From Microcaldota archaeon (lineage in GTDB: Archaea; Micrarchaeota; Micrarchaeia; Micrarchaeales; CABMGC01), in contig JASHUB010000034.1 in NCBI GenBank assembly GCA_030040265.1, positions 1 to 13,130 on the forward strand: a stretch of DNA of 13,130 bases, written 5' to 3'. This document shows, piece after piece, positions 1 through 6,552 of the stretch. Position 1 is the stretch's first letter. Each line of letters begins with the position of its first letter. The translations under genes were made by a program, and so were the position numbers. The notes under the pieces were generated by a model that saw only the letters and a list, made by a program, of their open reading frames with translations, had not been told where the DNA came from and did no database searches.

Positions 1-196
1 TAGGAGGCAGAGTTGGCTGCTGTTGCTGCGCACTCCCGGCTGTGTGCGTGCCCCATTGCTCTTCCTGCGGCTGTGCAGGCTGCTGTTCGACAGGTTGCGG
101 TGCAGGCGCAGGCTGCGGCGCTGCTGGTTTCGGCGCTGGCGCCTTCTTCTGCGCTGGTTTCTTTGCTGGGCTGTCGTCGTTCTTCTTGCTAGGCAT
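1..196 (-). CDS. Partial protein with Pro/Ala/Gln/Lys-rich N-terminus, function unknown
   Basis: Reading the minus strand from the ATG at 196-194 gives an open frame that runs off the left edge, about 65 codons. It begins MPSKKNDDSPAKKPAQKKA and continues as a low-complexity tract rich in Pro, Ala, Gln and Lys, becoming Gln/Glu-rich near the edge (a QQQQ run). No folded domain is visible. Such tracts are often flexible N-terminal tails ahead of a globular or membrane domain, which would lie outside the window. The ATG is about 38 bases from the centre of a TATA-like box at 230-237, which is right for a short leader. The gene is divergent from the Mre11-like nuclease. I cannot assign a family. 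The overlapping plus-strand frames show the same codon bias read backwards and look like shadows. Confidence 0.55.
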   Translation of the reverse strand, partial: MPSKKNDDSPAKKPAQKKAPAPKPAAPQPAPAPQPVEQQPAQPQEEQWGTHTAGSAQQQQPTLPP

Positions 197-204
197 AAAT
201 GCTC

Positions 205-294
205 CCCGATATAGGTATATCCCGAACACTATATAAGCCTTATCGGGTGCTCGCAAAGCAGATATACCTTCTGCGGCAAATATCATTTGTTTCT
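205..294. promoter_or_regulatory. Divergent promoter region with TATA box and 9-bp inverted repeat
   Basis: The region between the minus-strand partial gene (ATG at 196) and the Mre11-like gene (ATG at 295) contains a near-palindromic TATATAAG box at 230-237, usable in either direction. It is flanked by AGGTATATC (213-221) and its exact reverse complement GATATACCT (261-269). A short dyad, CAAAT-ATC-ATTTG, lies at 277-289 just before the Mre11 ATG. No Shine-Dalgarno motif precedes that ATG, so the transcript may be leaderless or have a short leader. If GATATACC itself were the TATA element, the transcription start would fall about 4 bases before the ATG. Promoter assignments are inferred from spacing alone. 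Confidence 0.5.
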
Positions 295-1488
295 ATGAAG
301 CTCGGCATACTATCGGACCTCCACCTCGGGTACGAGCGCTTCCACGAAGACGCGTACGCGCAGGCAAGCGAGGCCCTCACAAGCGCGGCTGCGGCCGCCG
401 ACGCGCTCCTCATACCTGGGGACATCTTCGATATGAGGAACCCGAAACCGGAAGTGCTCGCAGAGGCAATCAACCTCTTCAGGACGCTGGAGGAGAAGAA
501 GTGGGAGGCAAGGGTCGTGTCCCTCGAAGGCGAGGGTAGGCTCTTCACAGACGTCCCGGTCATAGCGATACCTGGAACGCACGAGAGAAGGGCGCACGGT
601 GCGGCGGACCCTGTGGACCTGCTCAGCCTCGCCGGCTTCCTTGTGGACATAAGCGAGGCAACAGCCATCATCGAGAAGGGCGGGGAGAGGGTCGCGGTCT
701 GCGGACTCGGCGGCATAGCTGAGGAGCGGTTCAGGGAGGCGCTCGCCCAGCGGAACGCGCAGCCCGTGAAAGGAGCGTTCAACATATTCCTTTTCCACCA
801 GTCTGTGTTCGAGCTCCTGCCGTTCAGCAAGGACTTCATCAACCTCGAAGAGCTGCCAAAGGGGTTCGACCTCTACATAGACGGCCACATACACAGCAGG
901 GTGGAGAAGAAGGTGCACGGCAAACCGTTCCTCATCCCCGGAAGCACGGTGCTGACTCAGCTCAAGGAGAACGAGCAGGACGCCAAGGGCTTCTACATCT
1001 TCGACACAGAAACCGGCAAGTACGAGTTCCACCAGATAAAGTCGCGCAGGTTCGTATCGGCGAAGGTCGACGTCGATGGCAAGGAGCCGAAGGAGATAAA
1101 GGAAGCGGTTCGAAAGAGGATCGACTCCGTGCTCAGGGAATGCAGCAATCCGATAATCAGGATAGAGCTCACCGGCAGAATGAAGGAGGGCTTCAAGCAC
1201 ATGGACATAGACGTCAGGGAGCTTGCGAAGTCGTACGAGGGCAGGGCGGTCATCGAGATATCGAAGGGTTCGATGGAGGAGATCGGGCTGCAGCTCAAGG
1301 AGGGCCACGCGAAGGGCGCGCTGGAGCAGCCGGTCCGCGAGTTTGGCCTAGGCATACTCGTAGAACGACTGAAGAAGAACGGATACGCACTCAAGGTCAA
1401 TCCGACCGATCTTTTCGACATATTGAGCGCAGACGTGCCGAAGGAAAAGGCGCTGAAAAAGGCGATGGACGAGATCTTCGAGAGATAG
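295..1488 (+). CDS. mre11: Mre11/SbcD-like DNA double-strand break repair nuclease
   Basis: The 397-residue protein is a calcineurin-like metallophosphoesterase of the Mre11/SbcD type, which with Rad50 processes DNA ends. Visible phosphoesterase motifs are SDLHLGY (D8, H10), GDIFD (D43), GTHERR (94-99), FHQS (H168) and DGHIHSR (H198, H200). These match the order and spacing of the two-metal site in archaeal Mre11. One ligand is changed: the usual Asn of GNH(D/E) is Thr95. The remainder, about residues 205-397, corresponds to the capping region and a charged helical C-terminus. The start is set at 295 because MKLGILSDLH is the normal family N-terminus; a further 32 in-frame upstream codons run through the promoter. 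No rad50, herA or nurA is next to it, although these commonly accompany mre11 in archaea. A related phosphoesterase with another substrate remains possible. Confidence 0.85.
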   Translation: MKLGILSDLHLGYERFHEDAYAQASEALTSAAAAADALLIPGDIFDMRNPKPEVLAEAINLFRTLEEKKWEARVVSLEGEGRLFTDVPVIAIPGTHERRAHGAADPVDLLSLAGFLVDISEATAIIEKGGERVAVCGLGGIAEERFREALAQRNAQPVKGAFNIFLFHQSVFELLPFSKDFINLEELPKGFDLYIDGHIHSRVEKKVHGKPFLIPGSTVLTQLKENEQDAKGFYIFDTETGKYEFHQIKSRRFVSAKVDVDGKEPKEIKEAVRKRIDSVLRECSNPIIRIELTGRMKEGFKHMDIDVRELAKSYEGRAVIEISKGSMEEIGLQLKEGHAKGALEQPVREFGLGILVERLKKNGYALKVNPTDLFDILSADVPKEKALKKAMDEIFER

Positions 1489-1530
1489 CACTTCGTCTAT
1501 CGTCCCCCTACTTAGTCACCTGCACCACAA

Positions 1531-1549
1531 CCCGAAAGGCTTTAAAAGG
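1531..1549 (+). promoter_or_regulatory. BRE/TATA promoter of the 152-residue unknown gene
   Basis: CCGAAAGG followed directly by CTTTAAAAGG resembles a classical archaeal BRE plus TATA box. Its centre near 1544 predicts transcription start near 1570, ten bases before the ATG at 1580 and after the alternative GTG at 1562. It therefore helps decide the start of the next gene. Confidence 0.6.
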
Positions 1550-1579
1550 CGCCAGAAAGCAGTGATTGGTGGCGATAAA

Positions 1580-2038
1580 ATGACATCGACACCAGCATTA
1601 GGAGGTACAGGTTCGGTAGGTTCCATTGGCGTGAGATTCGCCGGAGCCGCATTCGCCGGACGACCAACAATAAGCCAAAGAATCGAAAGCGCATTGCCCC
1701 AGATGAGAGGCGTAGAAGCCGATACGTTCGCGCAGATAAGGCCAGCGATGGACCTGTATGGCGAGGCGGCGGAGCGCAGCGCTGAGATAAGGAACGCGCT
1801 CGTGACATACGCGACTGTTGCAGGAGAAGGCTCACACATGCGTCCGGGAATGAGCAACGAAGACGCTTTTGCAACGCTGCAGCAGCAGGTCAAGTCAGAC
1901 GCGCCAGATCTTCACACGCAGATCCACGGGCTTGGGCTGAACGCCCCTAACCTGATGTGGGCTGCGAAGAAGGCGGGCACTGAGCTTGACGGTCCTCTGC
2001 ACGAAGCGAAAAGGGACGCAGGCGGAGACGGAAACTAG
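1580..2038 (+). CDS. Hypothetical protein, 152 aa, own promoter
   Basis: I do not recognise this protein. It is soluble in appearance, with no signal peptide or membrane segment and no cysteine. The N-terminal 30 residues are rich in Gly, Ala, Thr and Ser (ALGGTGSVGSIG). The middle part (about 30-90) looks helical and charged, and the C-terminus ends in a hydrophilic Gly/Asp tail. The ATG at 1580 was preferred over the in-frame GTG at 1562 because the upstream BRE/TATA element places transcription start after 1562. A weak GGTGG lies 7 bases before the ATG. The gene is monocistronic by layout: it follows Mre11 after about 90 bases and its TAG stop is interleaved with the stop of the opposing acetyl-CoA synthetase alpha gene. 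Coding status rests on a long open frame, a well-placed promoter and composition matching its neighbours. Confidence 0.7.
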   Translation: MTSTPALGGTGSVGSIGVRFAGAAFAGRPTISQRIESALPQMRGVEADTFAQIRPAMDLYGEAAERSAEIRNALVTYATVAGEGSHMRPGMSNEDAFATLQQQVKSDAPDLHTQIHGLGLNAPNLMWAAKKAGTELDGPLHEAKRDAGGDGN

Positions 2039-3423
2039 CGCCTCCTGCGCTTGTACTCGCTGTACTTGAGCAGCTCTGACAGCGCCTTCGCCGCAGAAGA
2101 CGGCGAGTCGTAGACCGGAAGGCCTGCGCTCTCCATCATCGTCTTGTGCGACTGGGTGTAGGCAGCGCCTATGCTTATCGCGATCATCGGCTTCCCGATG
2201 GAGTTCTTGTATCTCACAAGCTCGTTCGCCAGCCGGTCGTCAGCTCCCGGGGTCTGGAAGAGCGCCACTATGATGAACATGTCCACGTTCTTGTCCTTCT
2301 GGAGTATGTCAATCGCATTGCCGTAAATCGCATAGTTCGCGTCACCGGCGAGGTCCAGTGGGTTCCTCATGCTCGACAGTATGGGCATGGTCTTCTTCAG
2401 CGCCTTCACCGTCTCCGCGCTGAACTCGGCGAGCTTCAGGTTGCTCGTTGACGCAACTGCGTCTGCCGCAAGCACCCCTGCGCCGCCTCCGTTCGTTATC
2501 ACTGCGACCCTGTTGCCTGTCGCAGCGGCCGACTCGCTAGCGAGTATCTTTGCGTAGTAAAGCAGGTCGCTCAGGTCGTCCGCGATGGTGAACCCGAACT
2601 GCCTGAACAGCGCCATGTGCGTCTCGTAGTTGCCGGACAGCGCCGCAGTGTGCGAGTGCGCCGCAGCAGCGCCCTCGGCGGTCTTCCCGGCCTTGAGCAC
2701 CACTATCGGCTTGGCCTTCGCGGCTCTCCTTGCCAGTTCCAGGAACTCCTTCGGGCGCTTAATGCCTTCGAGGTACATCACTATGACTTTCGTATCCTTG
2801 TCAGCTATGAGATATTCGAGTATGTCGACCTCGTCAGCATATGCAGCATTCCCATATGAGATGAACTTCGAGAGCCCGAAGCCCTCGCTCGATATGAGGT
2901 CGAGTATGGTGCTGCCGACAGCGCCGCTCTGAGCCATGAAGCTCACGCCTCCAACCGTGGGCCTGCCGAGCTTGTATGTCGGCAGGAAGAGCGTATCAAC
3001 CCTCGACCTGGGGTTCATGACTCCGAGACAGTTCGGCCCAACGAGCGCCATCTTGTGCTTAATTGCGATCCGCGCAATCTTCTCCTCAAGCGCGGTCTCG
3101 CCTATCTCTGCGAATCCTCCGCTTACCACGATAACTGTCTTCACTTTGGCCTTCCCGCACTCCTCCATGACCTGCGGGACGAGCGGTGCTGGTATCGCGA
3201 TGACTGCGAGGTCGATATCCTCGCCGATGTCCAGAACGCTCTTGAACGACTCAAGGTTGCCTATCCGCTCAGCATTCTTGTTGACCGGAAACAGCTTGCC
3301 CTCGTATCCTGCGTCTATGTAGTTCTGGAGTATGACGTGGCCGACCTTATCTGGATTGTTGGACGCGCCTATCACCGCAACGCTTCTCGGCGCAAGCATC
3401 GGTTCCAGGTTCATCCTCCGCAA
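2035..3423 (-). CDS. acdA: ADP-forming acetyl-CoA synthetase, alpha subunit (CoA-binding and ligase domains)
   Basis: This 462-residue protein is the CoA-binding/phosphohistidine subunit of ADP-forming acetyl-CoA synthetase, which converts acetyl-CoA, ADP and phosphate to acetate, CoA and ATP and is an energy-conserving step in fermentative archaea. Evidence: Rossmann-type CoA-binding start SVAVIGASNNPDKVGH (14-29), succinyl-CoA-synthetase-like GPNCLGVMNP (129-138), MAQSGAVGS (163-171), and AHSHTAALSG (255-264), whose second His (258) fits the catalytic phosphohistidine. Length matches stand-alone alpha subunits. The start is taken at the TTG (3423-3421), because GTGAT lies at the spacing seen for other genes here; the ATG at 3414 has GGAGG directly against it with no spacer, so it is less likely but possible. 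It is the last gene of its operon, 4 bases after acdB. The C-terminus ends KRRRR, and the stop lies in a CTAG palindrome shared with the convergent gene. Confidence 0.93.
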   Translation of the reverse strand: MRRMNLEPMLAPRSVAVIGASNNPDKVGHVILQNYIDAGYEGKLFPVNKNAERIGNLESFKSVLDIGEDIDLAVIAIPAPLVPQVMEECGKAKVKTVIVVSGGFAEIGETALEEKIARIAIKHKMALVGPNCLGVMNPRSRVDTLFLPTYKLGRPTVGGVSFMAQSGAVGSTILDLISSEGFGLSKFISYGNAAYADEVDILEYLIADKDTKVIVMYLEGIKRPKEFLELARRAAKAKPIVVLKAGKTAEGAAAAHSHTAALSGNYETHMALFRQFGFTIADDLSDLLYYAKILASESAAATGNRVAVITNGGGAGVLAADAVASTSNLKLAEFSAETVKALKKTMPILSSMRNPLDLAGDANYAIYGNAIDILQKDKNVDMFIIVALFQTPGADDRLANELVRYKNSIGKPMIAISIGAAYTQSHKTMMESAGLPVYDSPSSAAKALSELLKYSEYKRRRR

Positions 3424-3427
3424 TCTA

Positions 3428-4045
3428 TCACTTCAATATCCTTATGTCAACGACATCGTATCCGTTGGCCCGCATTATCACCGGGTTGAGGTCTAGCTCC
3501 TTTATCCCGTTGTTCTCGGCGAGCAGCTTCGATGTTTTGAGCAGCAGGTCCTCCAGCGTCTTTGTGGCCTTCCCGTTGTAAGTGACGACGTTCTTCGACC
3601 TTAGCTGGTCGAGCATGTCCCCGGCGTCGTACCTTGTTATCGGGCATATCCTAAGCGCGAAGTCGCGGAACACCTCAACGTATATCCCTCCGAGTCCAAT
3701 CAGGACTATCTGGCCGAACTGCTGGTCGGTCCTGCCTCCTATTATCATCTCTATGCCAGGGGCTGCCATCCTCTGCGCGATTATCTTGTACGGTCTGAGC
3801 CTCTTCGCCCTGTTCGAAAGATCGGCGAAGGCCTTCCTGATGTCCTTCTCCTCGCCAAGGTTTAGCCTGACAAGTCCGGCCTTCGACTTGTGGAGCGCCT
3901 TGTCCGACAGTACTTTCATGACTATCGGGTCTCCGTCCGCGAAGGCCACGGCAGCGTCGGCGCTCTTGACATACGAGCTGTCGATGCTGCGTATCCCATA
4001 CTTCTGAAGAAGCTTCTTCGCAGCCATATATTCGAGAAGGGCCAT
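3428..4045 (-). CDS. acdB: ADP-forming acetyl-CoA synthetase, beta subunit (ATP-grasp)
   Basis: The roughly 205-residue product is the ATP-grasp subunit that transfers the phosphoryl group between the alpha-subunit histidine and ADP. The N-terminal EYMAAKKLLQKYGI is the typical lid/linker helix of this family. MKVLSDKALHKSKAGLVRL corresponds to the conserved LHK..GGV region with its His. GGRTDQQFGQIVLIGLGG matches the family's D..FG..I..GLGG signature, and ELDLNPVI near the end carries the metal-binding residues of ATP-grasp enzymes. It is slightly shorter than typical beta subunits. An upstream in-frame TTG at 4057 directly abuts the stop of the preceding gene; the ATG at 4045 is chosen, but its SD match (GGTG, 2 bases away) is close, so the start is uncertain by four codons. 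It is followed at once by acdA. Confidence 0.92.
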   Translation of the reverse strand: MALLEYMAAKKLLQKYGIRSIDSSYVKSADAAVAFADGDPIVMKVLSDKALHKSKAGLVRLNLGEEKDIRKAFADLSNRAKRLRPYKIIAQRMAAPGIEMIIGGRTDQQFGQIVLIGLGGIYVEVFRDFALRICPITRYDAGDMLDQLRSKNVVTYNGKATKTLEDLLLKTSKLLAENNGIKELDLNPVIMRANGYDVVDIRILK

Positions 4046-4057
4046 CGCACCAGACAA

Positions 4058-4744
4058 TTAGATATACCTGAACAATCCCTGATACCAGATAGCCGCCAGT
4101 CCGATCACCAGGATTACGACGAGCACTATTATTATCCTGAAGTCCGGCGGTTTCCTCGGCATCTTCGCCGGGTCGACCTTCTGGTTCGCTGCCGCCTGCT
4201 GCGCGGCCTGTTGCTGCGCAGTCATGTCCTGCATCGGCTGGCCCGGCATGGCACCGGCCTGCTGCTCCATGGGCGCGACCATCTTTGTCTCGGTCTTCGC
4301 CCTCAGGAATCCCTGCTCGGTGAGCATGATGTATGCGTTGCCGTTCTTCAGTTCATAGGTGGCGAATCCCTGCATGCTGAGCTTGTAGATCCTGAGCGCA
4401 AGGTCCTTCGATCTTATGTTCAGGGCGCCCTGCATCTCGGCAGGCATGCGCTTGCCCCCGGAAAGCTGCAACAGGATCGACTCGTCAAGCTTGTCGAAAG
4501 GCTCCGAGCCCTTCGCGTTCGCGTCTGCGATGAGCGCCTTCCCGTCGTCTGTTATCTGCAGCGTTGTCGGGCCCGGAAAAGTCGCCGCGAAGTCTATGAG
4601 CCCCTTCTGCTTCAGCCCTCCGGCGATGTTCGATGCATCGAAGATGCTCGAGTTTATCATGCCTCCGATCTTCTCAAGGACCATTCCTGGGCTTATCTTG
4701 AGGAGCACAGCGAGGTCTAGAAAAGTAATGTCTTCTGTCGCCAT
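4058..4744 (-). CDS. Tail-anchored membrane protein with two winged-helix-like domains
   Basis: The 228-residue protein has three visible parts. Residues 5-75 and about 85-150 each look like a small winged-helix fold: helices followed by a beta wing ending in LQITDDGKALI (62-72) and AYIMLTEQGFLRAK (137-150). Residues 155-190 form a Met/Gln/Ala-rich linker. Residues 203-220 (RIIIVLVVILVIGLAAIW) form one transmembrane helix close to the C-terminus, with basic residues before it (PRKPPDFR). There is no signal peptide, so the predicted topology is cytoplasmic winged helices anchored by the tail. It is first in the operon with acdB and acdA. The ATG at 4744 is about 5 bases after the transcription start predicted from the AT-rich box at 4771-4782, and no Shine-Dalgarno is seen, so it is probably leaderless. 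The exact family is not recognised; a membrane-bound regulator or scaffold are both possible. Confidence 0.8.
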   Translation of the reverse strand: MATEDITFLDLAVLLKISPGMVLEKIGGMINSSIFDASNIAGGLKQKGLIDFAATFPGPTTLQITDDGKALIADANAKGSEPFDKLDESILLQLSGGKRMPAEMQGALNIRSKDLALRIYKLSMQGFATYELKNGNAYIMLTEQGFLRAKTETKMVAPMEQQAGAMPGQPMQDMTAQQQAAQQAAANQKVDPAKMPRKPPDFRIIIVLVVILVIGLAAIWYQGLFRYI

Positions 4745-4768
4745 AAAATCATTTACTACATCTACAAT

Positions 4769-4784
4769 CGTTTATTTATATCTT
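4769..4784. promoter_or_regulatory. Shared divergent TATA region
   Basis: One AT-rich stretch, TTTATTTATATC (4771-4782), lies between two divergent genes. Read on plus it predicts transcription start near 4802, 17 bases before the TTG start at 4819. Read on minus (GATATAAATAAA) it predicts a start near 4749, 5 bases before the ATG at 4744. The plus-strand reading also rules out translation from the in-frame TTG at 4783. Confidence 0.55.
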
Positions 4785-4818
4785 GTCCCAGCATTCTAAT
4801 CGTTTACGCCGTGATTTT

Positions 4819-6069
4819 TTGGAGATACAGCTTTTGGGAGGGGCAAGCGAGGTCGGACGGTCCGCGTTCCTCCTGAAGGACTCGAAGAACATCCTGCTTG
4901 ACTACGGCGTTAAGATAGACGACAAGACCGAGTACCCGATGGGCGCCGGCCGCGTCGACGCATACGTGCTGAGCCACGCGCACCTCGACCACTCCGGATA
5001 CTCCCCGCACCTGTACCGGAAGCACGAACCGGTCGCTTTCTGCACAGAACCGACGATGCGACTCAGCCAGCTGCTCATAGAGGACTCGCTCAAGATCGCG
5101 AAGCACAACCACGAGAAGCCGCCGTTCTTCGAGAAGCAGGTCCACGCATTCATGCAGAAGCACAGGAAGTGCAGGTACGGCAAGGTCAACGAGTTCCACG
5201 ACTACGCCATAACGCTGCACGACGCCGGCCACATCTGCGGAAGCTCCATAACCGAGATCGAGAAGCTGCGCACCGGCCGCAAGCTCGTCTACACCGGAGA
5301 CTTCAAGCTGGGGCCGCAGTACCTCCAGGGACCGGCCGAGATTGTGAAGAGCGACATACTCATAATCGAGTCTACATACGCGCAGCGCGAGCACCCGGAC
5401 AGGGATCAGGTCATCAAGGAGTTCATAGACAACGTGAAGGAGGGCGTGGACAACGGCGAGACCGTTCTGGTGCCGTGCTTCGCTGTCGGTAGATCCCAGG
5501 AGGTACTTGCCATCCTGTACAAGCACGGCCTGATAGACATGACGTACATCGACGGGATGGCGAAAGCGGCGACCGAGATAGTCATGAGCTTTCCTGACTA
5601 CACAAAGAACAAGGAGCTCCTCTCGGCCGCGATGAAGCAGGCGATGTGGGTCGGCATGGGCCACCAGAGGGCGCACGCGCTCGAGGGGCCGAGCATAGTG
5701 GTCACCACGTCGGGGATGCTGAACGGCGGCCCCGTGCTGGATTACATCACTAAGCTCAAGCCGAGTTCAAGGATAATACTGACAGGGTACCAGGCTGAGG
5801 ACACGAACGGGAGGAAGTTGCTGGAGAACAAGCCCATAATAATAGACGACAAAAAGTACCACATCAAGTCGCCGGTATCGATCTACGATTTCTCGGCCCA
5901 CGCGGGACATTCGGATCTGCTGGAGTACGTGAGGAAGAGCAACCCGGAGACGATAGTGTGTGTGCACGGGGACGAGGAGAACTCAAGGGCGTTCGCCGAC
6001 GAGCTCAAGCTGGAGGGCTTCGACGCAAGCGCGCCGCACATCGGGGAGCAGCTGAAGGTCAACTTCTGA
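4819..6069 (+). CDS. Beta-CASP family ribonuclease, aCPSF2-like (no KH domains)
   Basis: The 416-residue metallo-beta-lactamase/beta-CASP nuclease belongs to the archaeal CPSF73/RNase J group that cleaves or trims RNA. Metal-site motifs are SHAHLDHSG (H53, H55, D57, H58), DAGHICGSS (H138) and YTGDF (D161). Beta-CASP motifs are A (E184 in ESTYAQREHP), B (H361 in SAHAGHSD) and C (H383 in VHGDEENS); His at motif C is typical of RNA-directed members. VPCFAVGRSQE and TSGMLNGGP are also diagnostic. It lacks the N-terminal KH domains of aCPSF1, so it is closest to aCPSF2, although aRNase J cannot be excluded. The start is the TTG at 4819: it gives the family N-terminus MEIQLLGGASEVGRSA and has GTGAT three bases upstream. 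The upstream in-frame TTG at 4783 lies inside the promoter. Confidence 0.9.
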   Translation: MEIQLLGGASEVGRSAFLLKDSKNILLDYGVKIDDKTEYPMGAGRVDAYVLSHAHLDHSGYSPHLYRKHEPVAFCTEPTMRLSQLLIEDSLKIAKHNHEKPPFFEKQVHAFMQKHRKCRYGKVNEFHDYAITLHDAGHICGSSITEIEKLRTGRKLVYTGDFKLGPQYLQGPAEIVKSDILIIESTYAQREHPDRDQVIKEFIDNVKEGVDNGETVLVPCFAVGRSQEVLAILYKHGLIDMTYIDGMAKAATEIVMSFPDYTKNKELLSAAMKQAMWVGMGHQRAHALEGPSIVVTTSGMLNGGPVLDYITKLKPSSRIILTGYQAEDTNGRKLLENKPIIIDDKKYHIKSPVSIYDFSAHAGHSDLLEYVRKSNPETIVCVHGDEENSRAFADELKLEGFDASAPHIGEQLKVNF

Positions 6070-6095
6070 AAGCAGCCGCCAAGCTAACCTATGTA

Positions 6096-6135
6096 ACAAA
6101 AAGAATCAGGCCCCAAAAGGGGCTGAAAAAGAAAC
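6096..6135 (-). terminator. Hairpin and T-tract terminator for the SSB gene
   Basis: Just after the SSB stop (6143), the minus strand reads TTTCTTTTT, then a GCCCC-TTTT-GGGGC hairpin (plus positions 6110-6123), then a second T-rich run TTCTTTTTG. T-rich tracts on the minus strand only indicate termination of the SSB transcript rather than of the convergent beta-CASP gene. The hairpin would form in either transcript. Confidence 0.6.
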
Positions 6136-6142
6136 TAGCGGA

Positions 6143-6493
6143 TTACTCCTCTTCTGGGTTGTAGTCCTCTTCGGGCTCCGCATCGGCCGCGCCGCCTGCG
6201 CCCTTCTCAAGGACCTCTATCTTTCCGAACTTGCCCGTCGAGAGCTGCGGGTTGCCCCTGAACTCGCCAACGTATCCGTTCGATACCCTGATCTTGTCGC
6301 CCTTGTGCACCGCTTCGATGTCCTTGCCCCAAAGGGAGAAGGCTATGCTTCCTGTGTCGTCGGAGAGCGTGACGTTTGCGACATTCAGCCTCTTTCCGTA
6401 CTTCGTTATTACTTCTCTTGGTTCCTGTTTTTCTGAAACTGTAGCCTCGACAGTTACGTTGCTGGCTCCAGCCTTCAGCTCATTTATTTTCAT
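6143..6493 (-). CDS. ssb: Single-stranded DNA-binding protein, single OB fold (Sulfolobus SSB type)
   Basis: The 116-residue protein resembles the compact crenarchaeal SSB: one OB fold followed by an acidic tail. Residues 1-95 match in order: VTVEATVSEKQEPREV, NVANVTLSDDTGSIAFSLWGKD (39-58) and VHKGDKIRVSNGYVGEFRG (62-80). W55 and F78 fall where the ssDNA-stacking aromatics of Sulfolobus SSB lie. The tail (about 97-116) is short and acidic (EPEEDYNPEEE) without the Gly/Arg-rich linker of the Sulfolobus protein; acidic C-termini in SSBs commonly bind partner proteins. The ATG is preceded by AGGTGA with seven bases between AGG and the start. The gene appears monocistronic, with a promoter upstream and a T-rich hairpin terminator. 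An RPA-like OB protein of other function is possible but less likely. Confidence 0.85.
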   Translation of the reverse strand: MKINELKAGASNVTVEATVSEKQEPREVITKYGKRLNVANVTLSDDTGSIAFSLWGKDIEAVHKGDKIRVSNGYVGEFRGNPQLSTGKFGKIEVLEKGAGGAADAEPEEDYNPEEE

Positions 6494-6496
6494 TAA

Positions 6497-6545
6497 TTCA
6501 CCTAGGAATTAGTAGATTGCTTATAAGTAGTTAATTATAATAACC
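6497..6545 (-). promoter_or_regulatory. Promoter and Shine-Dalgarno of the SSB gene
   Basis: On the minus strand two TATA-like elements, around 6530-6540 (ATTATAATTA) and 6521-6526 (TTATAA), lie upstream of AGGTGA (6503-6498) and the ATG at 6493. The distal box predicts transcription start near 6509, which would keep the Shine-Dalgarno in the leader. Confidence 0.45.
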
Positions 6546-6552
6546 TTTGTCC

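Noticed and set aside
23..236. Plus-strand frames at 23-214 and 42-236 (Cys/Arg/Leu-rich)
   Set aside because: Their odd composition is the reverse reading of the Pro/Ala/Gln codons of the minus-strand partial gene, and no promoter or RBS supports them.
310..1308. 332-codon minus-strand frame antisense to the Mre11-like gene
   Set aside because: High GC leaves long antisense frames open; the protein has no recognisable motif while the plus strand has a full set of catalytic motifs. The same applies to 4804-5676 and 11167-11883 on minus and 3890-4720 on plus.
1484..1501. GATAG...CTATC hairpin after the Mre11-like gene as a terminator
   Set aside because: Only five base pairs with an eight-base loop and no T-tract; too weak to call.
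1600..1606. Perfect AGGAGGT Shine-Dalgarno-like sequence inside the 152-residue gene
   Set aside because: No ATG, GTG or TTG lies in the following 5-12 bases; it simply encodes Leu-Gly-Gly-Thr.
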